36,622 nt of DNA. Source: NIOZ-UU13 sp964653075 (GTDB taxonomy: Bacteria; Planctomycetota; Phycisphaerae; Sedimentisphaerales; Anaerobacaceae). The notes beneath the pieces are model-generated. The model saw nothing but the letters and a program-made list of their open reading frames with translations. It was not told the origin of the DNA and made no database searches. The translations under genes and the position numbers were made by a program. The DNA lies in contig CAZZAX010000049.1 in the NCBI GenBank assembly GCA_964653075.1, positions 1 to 36,622 of the forward strand. Direction: 5' to 3'. Below are positions 14,385 through 21,632 of the stretch, piece by piece (position 1 is the stretch's first letter; every line of letters starts with the position of its first letter).

Positions 14385-14756
14385 AGCTTTCCTTTTGTAA
14401 TTTTACCTGTTGTTTAAACCGAATCCATAGTATAGCTGTTTTCCCGAACAACGTTGAGAGATTCTTAAATTTTTTACACAAACTTATATCGTCATGTTAT
14501 ATGAAATATTCCGCTGAAGTTTTGTTAGCTGATGTCTTTATAGGCTGGCAATGATTTTGGGGGGGCGTTGTGCTGTTTAGTTCTGATTTTGTTGCGGCTT
14601 GAGGTTGATATTTATAATTACTGTTCTTAGAATGTGTTATCGTTGAAGATATAATTAGCCAGCGGTAAGAACGTTGATTCTTTATATCCCAAATTCGTTT
14701 GGGAGTTAAAAGGATTTCGAAAAATAGCTGAATATAATTTTGTAACGGAGGTTAAA
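14385..14756. other. Intergenic region between divergent genes (372 nt)
   Basis: This is the shared upstream region of the minus-strand alpha-galactosidase gene and the plus-strand zinc-ribbon gene. It should hold both promoters, but I see no confident -35/-10 pair. It contains a G-run (GGGGGGG near 14560), a UUCG hairpin at 14687-14704, and a GGAGG a few bases before the ATG at 14757. Confidence 0.6.
14687..14704 (+). promoter_or_regulatory. UUCG tetraloop hairpin upstream of the zinc-ribbon gene
   Basis: TCCCAAA-TTCG-TTTGGGA forms a perfect 7-bp stem capped by a UUCG tetraloop, about 50 nt before the start codon at 14757. It has no T-run after it, so it is not a standard terminator. Its role is unknown. 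Confidence 0.4.
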
Positions 14757-15437
14757 ATGACAAGGCAAATGTCGAACGGGCAGTGCAATCTTTGCGGCAG
14801 CACTTTCAGCAAATCAGCGATGACCAAACACCTCAAATCGTGCAGACAAAAAGAACAAAATTCTGAGACGCCGTCTCCCGGTGGAAATTTACGGAAGAAA
14901 AAAATCTTTCATCTTGTGGTTGAAGCGCGCTACTCATCTGCTTATTGGTTGCATCTTGAGGTACCTGCCGATGCGAGACTTGAAGTGCTGGACAGTTTTC
15001 TTAGACAAATCTGGCTGGAGTGCTGTGGCCACATGAGCGCATTTACGATTGAGGGCAAAACGTACTCGGTAGCACCAATGGCGGATTTTGATGACGAAAA
15101 TATGAAAATCAGATTGGATGAGGTTCTTATTCCCGGGATGAAGTTTTTCCATGAGTATGACTTCGGCACTACTACGCACCTGACGCTTAAGCTTATCTCA
15201 CAAGAGCAAAAACAAATCAAGGGCAAGTCCGTCCGGGTTTTGGCCAGGAATGAACCTCCTGCGATTCCCTGTGTGTCCTGTGGTAAAATGGCCACACAAT
15301 TGTGTTCCGAATGTCATTGGTCGGGCGAGGGATGGCTTTGCGATGAGTGTGCTGCCGAACATAAATGCGACGAAGATATGTTCCTGCCTGTGGTTAACTC
15401 ACCGCGGGTTGGAATGTGCGGATACACGGGCCAATAA
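14757..15437 (+). CDS. pRiA4b ORF-3-like protein with N- and C-terminal zinc motifs
   Basis: 226 residues. The middle (about 48-155) resembles the plasmid pRiA4b ORF-3 family: Y-W-L-H-L-E-V-P at about 63, L-D-S-F-L-R-Q-I-W-L-E-C-C-G-H-M-S-A-F at about 78, then F-F-H-E-Y-D-F-G-T-T-T-H-L near 130. The family is of unknown biochemical function and often sits near mobile or regulatory genes. Residues 9-29 form a C-x2-C-x12-H-x4-C zinc finger. Residues about 174-205 form a cysteine-rich knuckle (C-V-S-C, C-S-E-C, C-D-E-C, H-K-C), like MYND or zinc-ribbon modules. A GGAGG precedes the ATG. It stands alone, divergent from the alpha-galactosidase gene. Confidence 0.72.
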   Translation: MTRQMSNGQCNLCGSTFSKSAMTKHLKSCRQKEQNSETPSPGGNLRKKKIFHLVVEARYSSAYWLHLEVPADARLEVLDSFLRQIWLECCGHMSAFTIEGKTYSVAPMADFDDENMKIRLDEVLIPGMKFFHEYDFGTTTHLTLKLISQEQKQIKGKSVRVLARNEPPAIPCVSCGKMATQLCSECHWSGEGWLCDECAAEHKCDEDMFLPVVNSPRVGMCGYTGQ

Positions 15438-15516
15438 AAATATTTAGCCCCGCAATTCATTACTGCATGTTTTTCTATGTTCTTTGGTCCAAAGAATCAA
15501 TCTGCATAATTTATCT

Positions 15517-15535
15517 TTCGCAGTAGTACTGCGAA
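15517..15535. repeat. Small palindromic hairpin
   Basis: TTCGCAG-TAGTA-CTGCGAA is a perfect 7-bp stem with a 5-nt loop between the zinc-ribbon gene and cobA-hemD. There is no T-run, so it is only a weak candidate for transcript-end protection. A second short palindrome, CTTTGGTCCAAAG, lies just upstream near 15482-15494. Confidence 0.35.
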
Positions 15536-15608
15536 GGATGAATCTGACAAAGCTGTGGTTAGCAAAATCAATGGTATTCTCCGGACAAATTTGGTATCTT
15601 AACCTCAA

Positions 15609-15643
15609 ACTATACACTAAATACTATTCACTAACGACTATAT
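15609..15643 (+). repeat. Five-unit heptanucleotide repeat ACTAnnn before cobA-hemD
   Basis: Units of 7 nt run ACTATAC, ACTAAAT, ACTATTC, ACTAACG, ACTATAT. The first four bases ACTA are kept in all five and the last three vary. The array ends 3 nt before the ATG at 15647. No Shine-Dalgarno-like sequence is present in this leader. Confidence 0.7.
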
Positions 15644-15646
15644 GCT

Positions 15647-17161
15647 ATGAAAAAAGGTTTTGTATATCTTGTCGGAGCCGGCCCGGGCAGGGCTGATTTG
15701 ATTACTGTTCGCGGCGCAGAAGTCCTCAAAGCCGCCGACTGTATAATTTACGATAAATTAGCCAACCCGGCCTTGCTCAGATTTGCCCCCGTGGGCGCCG
15801 AGATTCTCCACGTGCCCAAACGCACCGGCGGTAATTCGGTTACGCAGGAAGAAATCAACAAGCTGCTGCTCGAACAGGCCCTGGCCGGGCGAACTGTCGT
15901 TCGCTTAAAGGGCGGCGACCCCTGCATCTTCGGCAGATGCTCCGAAGAACTTGCCGTCCTTATTGAGCACGGAATCGGTTTTGAAATAGTCCCGGGCATA
16001 TCAGCCGGCATCGCCGTCGCAGCATATGCCGGTATCATGCTGACCGACAGGGAATACAGTTCACAGGTTATTTTTGTAACAGGTCACGAGGCCACGGGCA
16101 GGCGGGACAGCAATATCGACTGGCCTCTTCTTGCCAAACTGAACGGCACCATAGTTTTTTATATGGGAATTGGCAATCTGGATTATATTACCGCTCAGTT
16201 AATGAAAAACGGCATGAGCTGCGATACTCCGGTGGCGATAATTGCCAACGCCACTTTTCCCACACAGGCGGTTGCAAAGGCCTCGCTTGCCGATATAAGC
16301 CAACAGTGCAAACAGACGGGAATTAAACCGCCCGCTATCGTAGTCATCGGTGCCGCCGCGGCGACTGACACACAGCTTAACTGGTTTATGCAGCGGCCGC
16401 TGTTTGGCAGGAATATTGTCGTAACACGGGACGTCCCCGGTAATATTGATTTTGCAGATAAGATTATTCGTCGCGGCGGCAACCCGAAGAAATTCCCGAC
16501 AATAAAAATCAAACCCCTGACACAGAAGAACGAATTTTTGCACATGCTTGCAAAAATCACCGGGCACGACTGGATAATCTTTACCAGCGGCAATGGCGTG
16601 GCCGTGTTCTTTGAAGCCCTGCAAAGTCTGGGCAAAGACGCCAGAGTTTTCGGGTCGACCAAAATAGCTGCGATAGGCGACAAAACTGCGGCCAAGTTAA
16701 GCGGGTTCGGCATAAAAGCGGATTTTGTACCGGGTGTTTTTACCGCCAGAGAGCTTGGCAGGCAATTAATCGCCCATACGAGCTTAAGAAACAAAAAGGT
16801 CTTACTGTTGCGTTCGAAGATTGCCTCCGGCGAGCTTCCCGAGATTCTGGAAAAGGCCGGAGCAAAAGTTCAGGATGTTGCTGTTTATACAGCCGAACTA
16901 CAGAAAAGCGAAAACACGTGGCTGATTGAAGAAATCAAAAAAGACCGGATTGACTGGCTGACCTTTGCAAGCCCTTCTTCGGTAAATGGATTCTTCGAAC
17001 AAATCCCCGGCGACCTGGTAAATTCAGCCAACGTCAAAGTTGCATCGATTGGCCCCGTAACTTCCGGACGCTTGAAAACCCTCGGCGTAAGAGTTGATAT
17101 AACGGCCGCAGAGCATACCCTTGATGGATTAATTGATGCGATTGAACAAACATATAAATAA
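15647..17161 (+). CDS. cobA-hemD: CobA-HemD fusion: uroporphyrinogen-III C-methyltransferase / uroporphyrinogen-III synthase
   Basis: 504 residues joining two tetrapyrrole enzymes. Residues 1-245 are the SAM-dependent methyltransferase that makes precorrin-2 for siroheme and cobalamin: V-G-A-G-P-G at 9-14, V-V-R-L-K-G-G-D-P-C-I-F-G-R near 85, V-P-G-I-S-A-G near 116. Residues about 255-504 are uroporphyrinogen-III synthase, which closes the linear hydroxymethylbilane with ring D inversion (N-I-V-V-T-R near 262, F-T-S-G-N-G-V near 310, F-A-S-P-S-S-V-N-G-F near 445). Such fusions are known in several phyla. hemB lies 79 nt downstream, so the two probably share a transcript. hemA and hemC are not in this window. 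The ATG is supported by the conserved N-terminus, not by a ribosome-binding site. Confidence 0.93.
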   Translation: MKKGFVYLVGAGPGRADLITVRGAEVLKAADCIIYDKLANPALLRFAPVGAEILHVPKRTGGNSVTQEEINKLLLEQALAGRTVVRLKGGDPCIFGRCSEELAVLIEHGIGFEIVPGISAGIAVAAYAGIMLTDREYSSQVIFVTGHEATGRRDSNIDWPLLAKLNGTIVFYMGIGNLDYITAQLMKNGMSCDTPVAIIANATFPTQAVAKASLADISQQCKQTGIKPPAIVVIGAAAATDTQLNWFMQRPLFGRNIVVTRDVPGNIDFADKIIRRGGNPKKFPTIKIKPLTQKNEFLHMLAKITGHDWIIFTSGNGVAVFFEALQSLGKDARVFGSTKIAAIGDKTAAKLSGFGIKADFVPGVFTARELGRQLIAHTSLRNKKVLLLRSKIASGELPEILEKAGAKVQDVAVYTAELQKSENTWLIEEIKKDRIDWLTFASPSSVNGFFEQIPGDLVNSANVKVASIGPVTSGRLKTLGVRVDITAAEHTLDGLIDAIEQTYK

Positions 17162-17181
17162 TAAATATTTCGCTTTGGTCG

Positions 17182-17233
17182 TTTGCAAATTTGAATTTCG
17201 ATATTGTTTAGAATTTCGAATTTCTCCGAAGGA
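17182..17233 (+). repeat. Degenerate GAATTTCGA repeats in the hemB leader
   Basis: GAATTTCGA occurs twice about 20 nt apart (near 17192 and 17212), within an A/T-rich stretch of similar short words that ends just before the GGAG of hemB. It resembles low-complexity intergenic repeats common in draft genomes of uncultured bacteria, which yield spurious reverse-strand peptides such as E-I-R-N-S-K-Q-Y-R-N-S. Function unknown. Confidence 0.45.
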
Positions 17234-17240
17234 GTAAAAT

Positions 17241-18215
17241 ATGGGCTTTCCGAAAATCAGAATGCGAAGGCTGCGTAGCAGCAGTGCAATGCGAAGACTC
17301 GTGCGAAAAACCACCTTGAGTGTCGATGATTTGGTATATCCGTTATTTGTCCGGGAAGGTTCCGGCATCAAAGAGCCGATTAAGTCAATGGCCGATTGTT
17401 TTCACTTTTCACCGGATACTATTGCTGCCGAAGCCGTTGAAGCTGCCTCTCTGGGCATACCTGCGGTTCTTCTTTTCGGTCTGCCGGACAAGAAAGATGA
17501 TATCGGCTCGCAAGCATGGCCCGAAGACGGCGTTGTCCAAAAGGCTATAAGAGAAATTAAAAAGGCGGCACCGGAACTTTTGGTTGTTACTGACGTTTGC
17601 CTTTGTGAATATACCAGCCACGGCCATTGCGGCGTCATAAAAGACAGCAAAATCGATAACGACCCGACCTGCGAGCTCCTGGCTAAAACGGCCCTCTCGC
17701 ACGCCCAGGCCGGTGCAGATATAGTTGCCCCTTCGGATATGATGGATGGCCGCATCAGCTCCATCCGTGAGGCCCTCGAAGAAAACGATTTCAAGGATGT
17801 CACCATTATGTCGTACGCCGCCAAGTATGCCTCTGCCTTCTACGGCCCTTTTAGAGACGCTGCTGGATCCGCCCCGGCCTTTGGCGACCGCAGGACCTAC
17901 CAGATGGACCCTGCCTCCGGCACCGAACAGGCCATGGCCGAGATTGCCCTCGATATAGAAGAAGGTGCCGATATTGTAATGGTAAAACCCGCCCTTGCTT
18001 ACCTCGATATAATCGCAGCGGCAAAACAGCGTTTCGATTGTCCGCTCGCAGCATATAACGTCAGCGGCGAATATATGATGGTAAAAAACTCCGCCGCCGC
18101 AGGCCTCATCGATGGAAAAGCAGCAATGCTGGAGCTCCTCACTGCAATAAAACGCGCAGGTGCAGACATCCTTATAACCTACTTCGCCAAGGAAGTAGCG
18201 AAAGAAATCAAATAA
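17241..18215 (+). CDS. hemB: Porphobilinogen synthase (delta-aminolevulinic acid dehydratase)
   Basis: 324 residues, the usual length. It joins two 5-aminolevulinate molecules into porphobilinogen in the cytoplasm. The two active-site lysines are K195 (M-S-Y-A-A-K-Y-A-S-A-F-Y-G-P-F-R) and the Schiff-base K249 (V-M-V-K-P-A-L). The catalytic zinc cysteines C120, C122 and C130 are all present in D-V-C-L-C-E-Y-T-S-H-G-H-C-G, so this is a zinc-dependent form, not the magnesium/aspartate form. An AAGGAG lies 7 nt before the ATG. It is the second gene after cobA-hemD and ends before a strong bidirectional terminator. Confidence 0.97.
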   Translation: MGFPKIRMRRLRSSSAMRRLVRKTTLSVDDLVYPLFVREGSGIKEPIKSMADCFHFSPDTIAAEAVEAASLGIPAVLLFGLPDKKDDIGSQAWPEDGVVQKAIREIKKAAPELLVVTDVCLCEYTSHGHCGVIKDSKIDNDPTCELLAKTALSHAQAGADIVAPSDMMDGRISSIREALEENDFKDVTIMSYAAKYASAFYGPFRDAAGSAPAFGDRRTYQMDPASGTEQAMAEIALDIEEGADIVMVKPALAYLDIIAAAKQRFDCPLAAYNVSGEYMMVKNSAAAGLIDGKAAMLELLTAIKRAGADILITYFAKEVAKEIK

Positions 18216-18260
18216 GCCGATAAGCTTTGAATCTCTAACTTCTTGTATTCATACAAATAA

Positions 18261-18297
18261 GAAAGGCTGTGAGTGATTATCACTCACAGCCTTTTGT
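18261..18297. terminator. Bidirectional intrinsic terminator
   Basis: Perfect 14-bp arms AAGGCTGTGAGTGA (18263-18276) and TCACTCACAGCCTT (18280-18293) enclose a 3-nt loop, with T-rich sequence on the plus side and A-rich sequence on the other. It lies between the convergent hemB and secreted GEVED-protein genes and can serve both. Confidence 0.92.
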
Positions 18298-18320
18298 TTA
18301 CATCAAATATCCGGCAAATA

Positions 18321-20783
18321 CTACGGACAGTTCTCAAGCCAGTCGGTCGTTAAGGCCGCCAAATCCTGGAGGTTGATTATCCCGTCACCGTTGTAATCCT
18401 GGCATATCGAGAAGCTCGTATCCGGCAAGAAGTAGTAATCTTCCGTCTCACCGAATTCGTGGCCGGCCTGTGGTCCTGAACCACCGTTACCTCTGACGCC
18501 GGGAGTACTGCCGCCCGTCCAGGGCTTCCTGGAAAGAGTAATCCTCATCCATATTGGGCTGGCACCCACATCCGAATGCCATGGCAGGAATGCCGGTGTT
18601 TTAAGCTGGTTTAATCCGGCCGGCAGATTGATAAGATACTGATTCTTTACCGCCCACTCGGATACGATCCCTCCGGAACAGGCAAGGCTCGGGTTGGTGA
18701 GGGTGCTGTCGTCCCAGTCGCCGTCATGGTTCCAGTCGCACCAGACGTTGACCCAGAGGTTGGTGCCCGGAGTGACAACGTTTACAATATAGTCAAGCGT
18801 AGCCCAGCGGCATGTGGGCATATTGACCGGGAAGATAATACCGTCGTCGCCCTTGTCGTTATCCGGCGTGTTGGTTGTGGGTCTGATGTTGTTGGTGAAG
18901 TCCTGGTCCGGGCCTGTGTCGGCCTCATTTTCACTGGTAATCTTCTTGCCCAGATGGGCCACTACTCCCTGAGCATTCAGATGAATCGGACCGAAAGGAC
19001 CAGTGGTTCTGCCGTCATTATAGACGGTCGGATAATGGGCCTTGACTCCCGAAGGTCCTCCCTTGGGATATGCGGTCATATTACGCCCGAAATTGTTTGT
19101 GCTGTCCGGTGCGTCGCCGAGGTCTGATTGTGCTGTTGGTGCTGCGCCCTCGCAACTGACACTTATCAGCCCCTGACCGGTGTTGTCGCCGAATCCGCCG
19201 ACTTCGATGAGGTACTGCTGTCCGGCCGTTACATCGAAGGTTATCTCGGACTGCCAGCCGCAGTAGTCGTCGTTGCATTCTATCAGTCTGCTTTGTGACG
19301 GATTGCAGGCGCCTCCGTTATAGACGGCCAGCTTGGTATCGTAGCTGCTGCCACACAGGCTTACTGTGGCTTCGCCAGTGCATGTAGCGTTATAGATATA
19401 CCAAATGTTCGGACTTGTCAGACAGCGGCCGGGGCCGTCGAACGTCGCATTGCCGGTGTCGAACGTCAGGCCTGTTACGTTGCCGATTAGCTTTGCGTTC
19501 TGGCAGTCATCGTTTGGTCCACTTGGTGGTGGATATCCTTCTGAGCTGACGTTCAATATACCGGGACCATGGTCGGCATCGGTCCATCCTCCAATCTCTA
19601 TGAGGTACCTGTTGCCGGCTATCGCATTGAAGGTAAGCTCAGACTGCCTGCTGCAAAAATCGTCGTTACATCCGATCAGGCTGCCCGGAAGCGGGTTGCA
19701 GCCGCAGCCGTTATAGACACCCAGCTTGGTATCGTAGCTGCTTCCGCACAGACTGACGGTAACCTCACCTGTGCTCGGAGCGGTATAACAATACCAGATG
19801 TTTGGACTGGTCATACAGTGGCCGGGACCATCGAATTGCGCTCCATCGGTGTTGAAAGCCAGATTCGTTACATTGCCTATGGGTATTGCATTAATGCAGT
19901 CATCGTTAAGCAGCCCGTCCGGCGGGACAAAACCGCTGCTGATGCTTATTACTCCCGGACCGGTTCTGGATTCGGTGTCGAATCCGCCGACCTCTATCAG
20001 GTACTCATTACCGGCGGTCGCGGCGAAGGTAATCTGAGACTGCCTGTAACAGAAGTCATCGTTGCAATCGATTAAATTGGCCAATATCGGGAAGTTGTCG
20101 CAGCCATTATAGATAGCAAGCATGGTATCGAACTCGCTGCCGCATAGGCTGACGGTAACGTTAGTCGTGTGCGGAGCGGTATAGCAATACCAGATGTTCG
20201 GGCTGGTTATGCAGTTGCCGCTGCCGTCGAACGTCGCATAAGTGGTGTCGAACGGCAGCTCCGATACGTTACCGACTGATTGTGCGCTGGACCAGTCATC
20301 ATTGGCCGGTGGTGCGGCCGCACCGTCACAGGTGATGTTTAAAACACCTGTCCCGTACTCGAGAATGTTGTAGCCGCCAACCTCGATCAGGTACTTGTTG
20401 CCGGCGATTACTGGAAGAACAGCCTCCGATTGCCTGCCGCAGAAGTCATCATTGCATCTGATCATATTACTCAAACTCGGCGTTGAGCTGCAGCCGTTAT
20501 AGACAGCGAGCTTCGTGTCGAAGCTGCTGCCGCACAGGCTGACGGTCGCCGCACCCGTGCAGGGAGCAGTATAGCAATACCAGATGTTCTTGCCGGACAT
20601 ACAAATTTCGGGACCGTCGACAGTTGCCTGCGTGGTGTCGAAAGCCTGGTTTGTTACATTACCGATTGACTTTGCGTTCTGACGGTTGTCATTTACCGGT
20701 GGGGCCCCAATACTGACCTGTGCGATGCCGAGCAGTAATGTCAGCACGCAAACAAATAATACTTTTGATTTAAATCTTTTCAT
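18321..20783 (-). CDS. Secreted four-repeat protein with GEVED domain and dockerin-like end
   Basis: 820 residues. Residues 1-26 are a signal peptide (V-L-F-V-C-V-L-T-L-L-L-G-I-A). Four tandem repeats of about 130 residues follow (about 27-155, 156-288, 289-420, 421-550). Each runs N-D-D, I-G-N-V-T, F-D-T, D-G-P, N-I-W-Y-C-Y-T-A, S-L-C-G-S, D-T-K-L-A-V-Y-N-G-C, C-N-D-D-F-C-x-R-Q-S and Y-L-I-E-V-G-G. They look like pre-peptidase C-terminal-type beta-sandwiches with conserved cysteines. A GEVED domain follows (D-L-G-D-A-P-D-S at about 560; closing F-G-E-T-E-D-Y-Y-F near 783). The end holds one calcium-loop motif, D-Y-N-G-D-G-I-I-N-L-Q-D-L, with tail W-L-E-N-C-P. It is probably a cell-surface or extracellular adhesin-like or structural protein; no catalytic residues were recognised. 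AGGAGG precedes the start. Confidence 0.85.
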   Translation of the reverse strand: MKRFKSKVLFVCVLTLLLGIAQVSIGAPPVNDNRQNAKSIGNVTNQAFDTTQATVDGPEICMSGKNIWYCYTAPCTGAATVSLCGSSFDTKLAVYNGCSSTPSLSNMIRCNDDFCGRQSEAVLPVIAGNKYLIEVGGYNILEYGTGVLNITCDGAAAPPANDDWSSAQSVGNVSELPFDTTYATFDGSGNCITSPNIWYCYTAPHTTNVTVSLCGSEFDTMLAIYNGCDNFPILANLIDCNDDFCYRQSQITFAATAGNEYLIEVGGFDTESRTGPGVISISSGFVPPDGLLNDDCINAIPIGNVTNLAFNTDGAQFDGPGHCMTSPNIWYCYTAPSTGEVTVSLCGSSYDTKLGVYNGCGCNPLPGSLIGCNDDFCSRQSELTFNAIAGNRYLIEIGGWTDADHGPGILNVSSEGYPPPSGPNDDCQNAKLIGNVTGLTFDTGNATFDGPGRCLTSPNIWYIYNATCTGEATVSLCGSSYDTKLAVYNGGACNPSQSRLIECNDDYCGWQSEITFDVTAGQQYLIEVGGFGDNTGQGLISVSCEGAAPTAQSDLGDAPDSTNNFGRNMTAYPKGGPSGVKAHYPTVYNDGRTTGPFGPIHLNAQGVVAHLGKKITSENEADTGPDQDFTNNIRPTTNTPDNDKGDDGIIFPVNMPTCRWATLDYIVNVVTPGTNLWVNVWCDWNHDGDWDDSTLTNPSLACSGGIVSEWAVKNQYLINLPAGLNQLKTPAFLPWHSDVGASPIWMRITLSRKPWTGGSTPGVRGNGGSGPQAGHEFGETEDYYFLPDTSFSICQDYNGDGIINLQDLAALTTDWLENCP

Positions 20784-21106
20784 AATTTAAGTCCTCCTGA
20801 AAAAGAAAAATTTCTGTTAGTTTTTATACGTTTCTTCCGATCACATTATTAAAATCGTACAAACTAAGACTATAGTTAAGTGCCACCGCTGCTGCAAAAT
20901 GTAACGTTCATTTATCGGGGAAAAAAACAAAAAAATGAAAGGCAAACATTGTTGCCACTCCTCACTAAGTCTATTGTTTACAAGCAATAAGATACCATAT
21001 TATCGTCTTAAAATCAAGTTAAAATTAAAGAATACCCCGTTTTTTTTGTCTGTTAAAGTACTGGGATACTAAGTTTCTTTCTAACAAGCAGATACGCGCG
21101 GGAGTG
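20784..21106. other. Intergenic region (323 nt)
   Basis: This A/T-rich stretch lies between the start of the GEVED-protein gene and the end of hisI, both on the minus strand. It should hold the promoter of the GEVED-protein gene. I see long A and T runs near 20920-20940 and 21040-21048 but no coding potential, clear terminator stem or recognised motif. Confidence 0.55.
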
Positions 21107-21532
21107 TTAAAATTCAGTTTTTTTGCCGTATATTTTTTTGGGGTCGTAGGCCCTGTCTCCGATAAACTCCAGCTTTTTGTCCGTGTTTTTCTTTAAAGCA
21201 CGATAAAAGCAGGACCGATAACCGACATGGCACTGGCCGGCATCGACCGTTACTTTGAGAATCAGGCAGTCCTGGTCGCAATCGACCAGTATTTGTTCTA
21301 CTTTTTGGACGTGGCCGCTTTCCTCGCCCTTCTTCCAAAGTTTGTGTCGCGACCTGCTGAAGTATGTACCTAAGCCTGTTTGGATTGTCGTCTCAAGTGC
21401 CTGCCGGTTCATATAAGCTACCATTAATATCTGGCCAGTCCGGCTGTCCTGGGCTATAGCTGTTATCAGGCCGTTATCATCGAATTTAGGGATAAATTCT
21501 GCGCCTTCCTCGATGTCTTGTTTTGTACTCAC
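21107..21532 (-). CDS. hisI: Phosphoribosyl-AMP cyclohydrolase
   Basis: 141 residues, the stand-alone HisI form with no HisE domain. It opens the adenine ring of phosphoribosyl-AMP in the third step of histidine synthesis, in the cytoplasm. The metal site is complete: D84, D86 and D88 in D-C-D-Q-D bind magnesium, and C85, C101 and C108 (C-H-V-G-Y-R-S-C) bind zinc. F-S-R-S-R-H-K-L-W-K-K-G-E-E-S-G-H at 58-74 is the conserved substrate loop. The start is GTG at 21532, preceded by AGGAGG with 8 nt spacing. No other his gene is nearby, so the pathway genes are dispersed in this genome. Confidence 0.95.
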   Translation of the reverse strand: MSTKQDIEEGAEFIPKFDDNGLITAIAQDSRTGQILMVAYMNRQALETTIQTGLGTYFSRSRHKLWKKGEESGHVQKVEQILVDCDQDCLILKVTVDAGQCHVGYRSCFYRALKKNTDKKLEFIGDRAYDPKKIYGKKTEF

Positions 21533-21632
21533 GTCTCTGGCCTCCTAAATTGTTATTTTTTACTGTATTGCAAAGATGAATCTTACAGGTTATTATCTGT
21601 GAAAACAAGTTTTTTCAGGGCAAAGTGCTTTG

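Noticed and set aside
14627..14836. Open frame on the minus strand across the start of the zinc-ribbon gene
   Set aside because: It overlaps the well-supported plus-strand gene at 14757, has no ribosome-binding site and no recognisable family.
16195..16794. 199-codon minus-strand frame inside cobA-hemD
   Set aside because: It lies opposite a strongly conserved enzyme gene, and its length is explained by codon bias of that gene.
17129..17371. Minus-strand frame with peptide E-I-R-N-S-K-Q-Y-R-N-S
   Set aside because: It arises from the low-complexity repeats in the hemB leader and is of the spurious type seen in many draft genomes.
18321..20783. Four near-identical repeats considered as a CRISPR-like or mobile repeat
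   Set aside because: They are in frame, about 390 nt each and code for a repeated protein domain, so they are explained by the gene.
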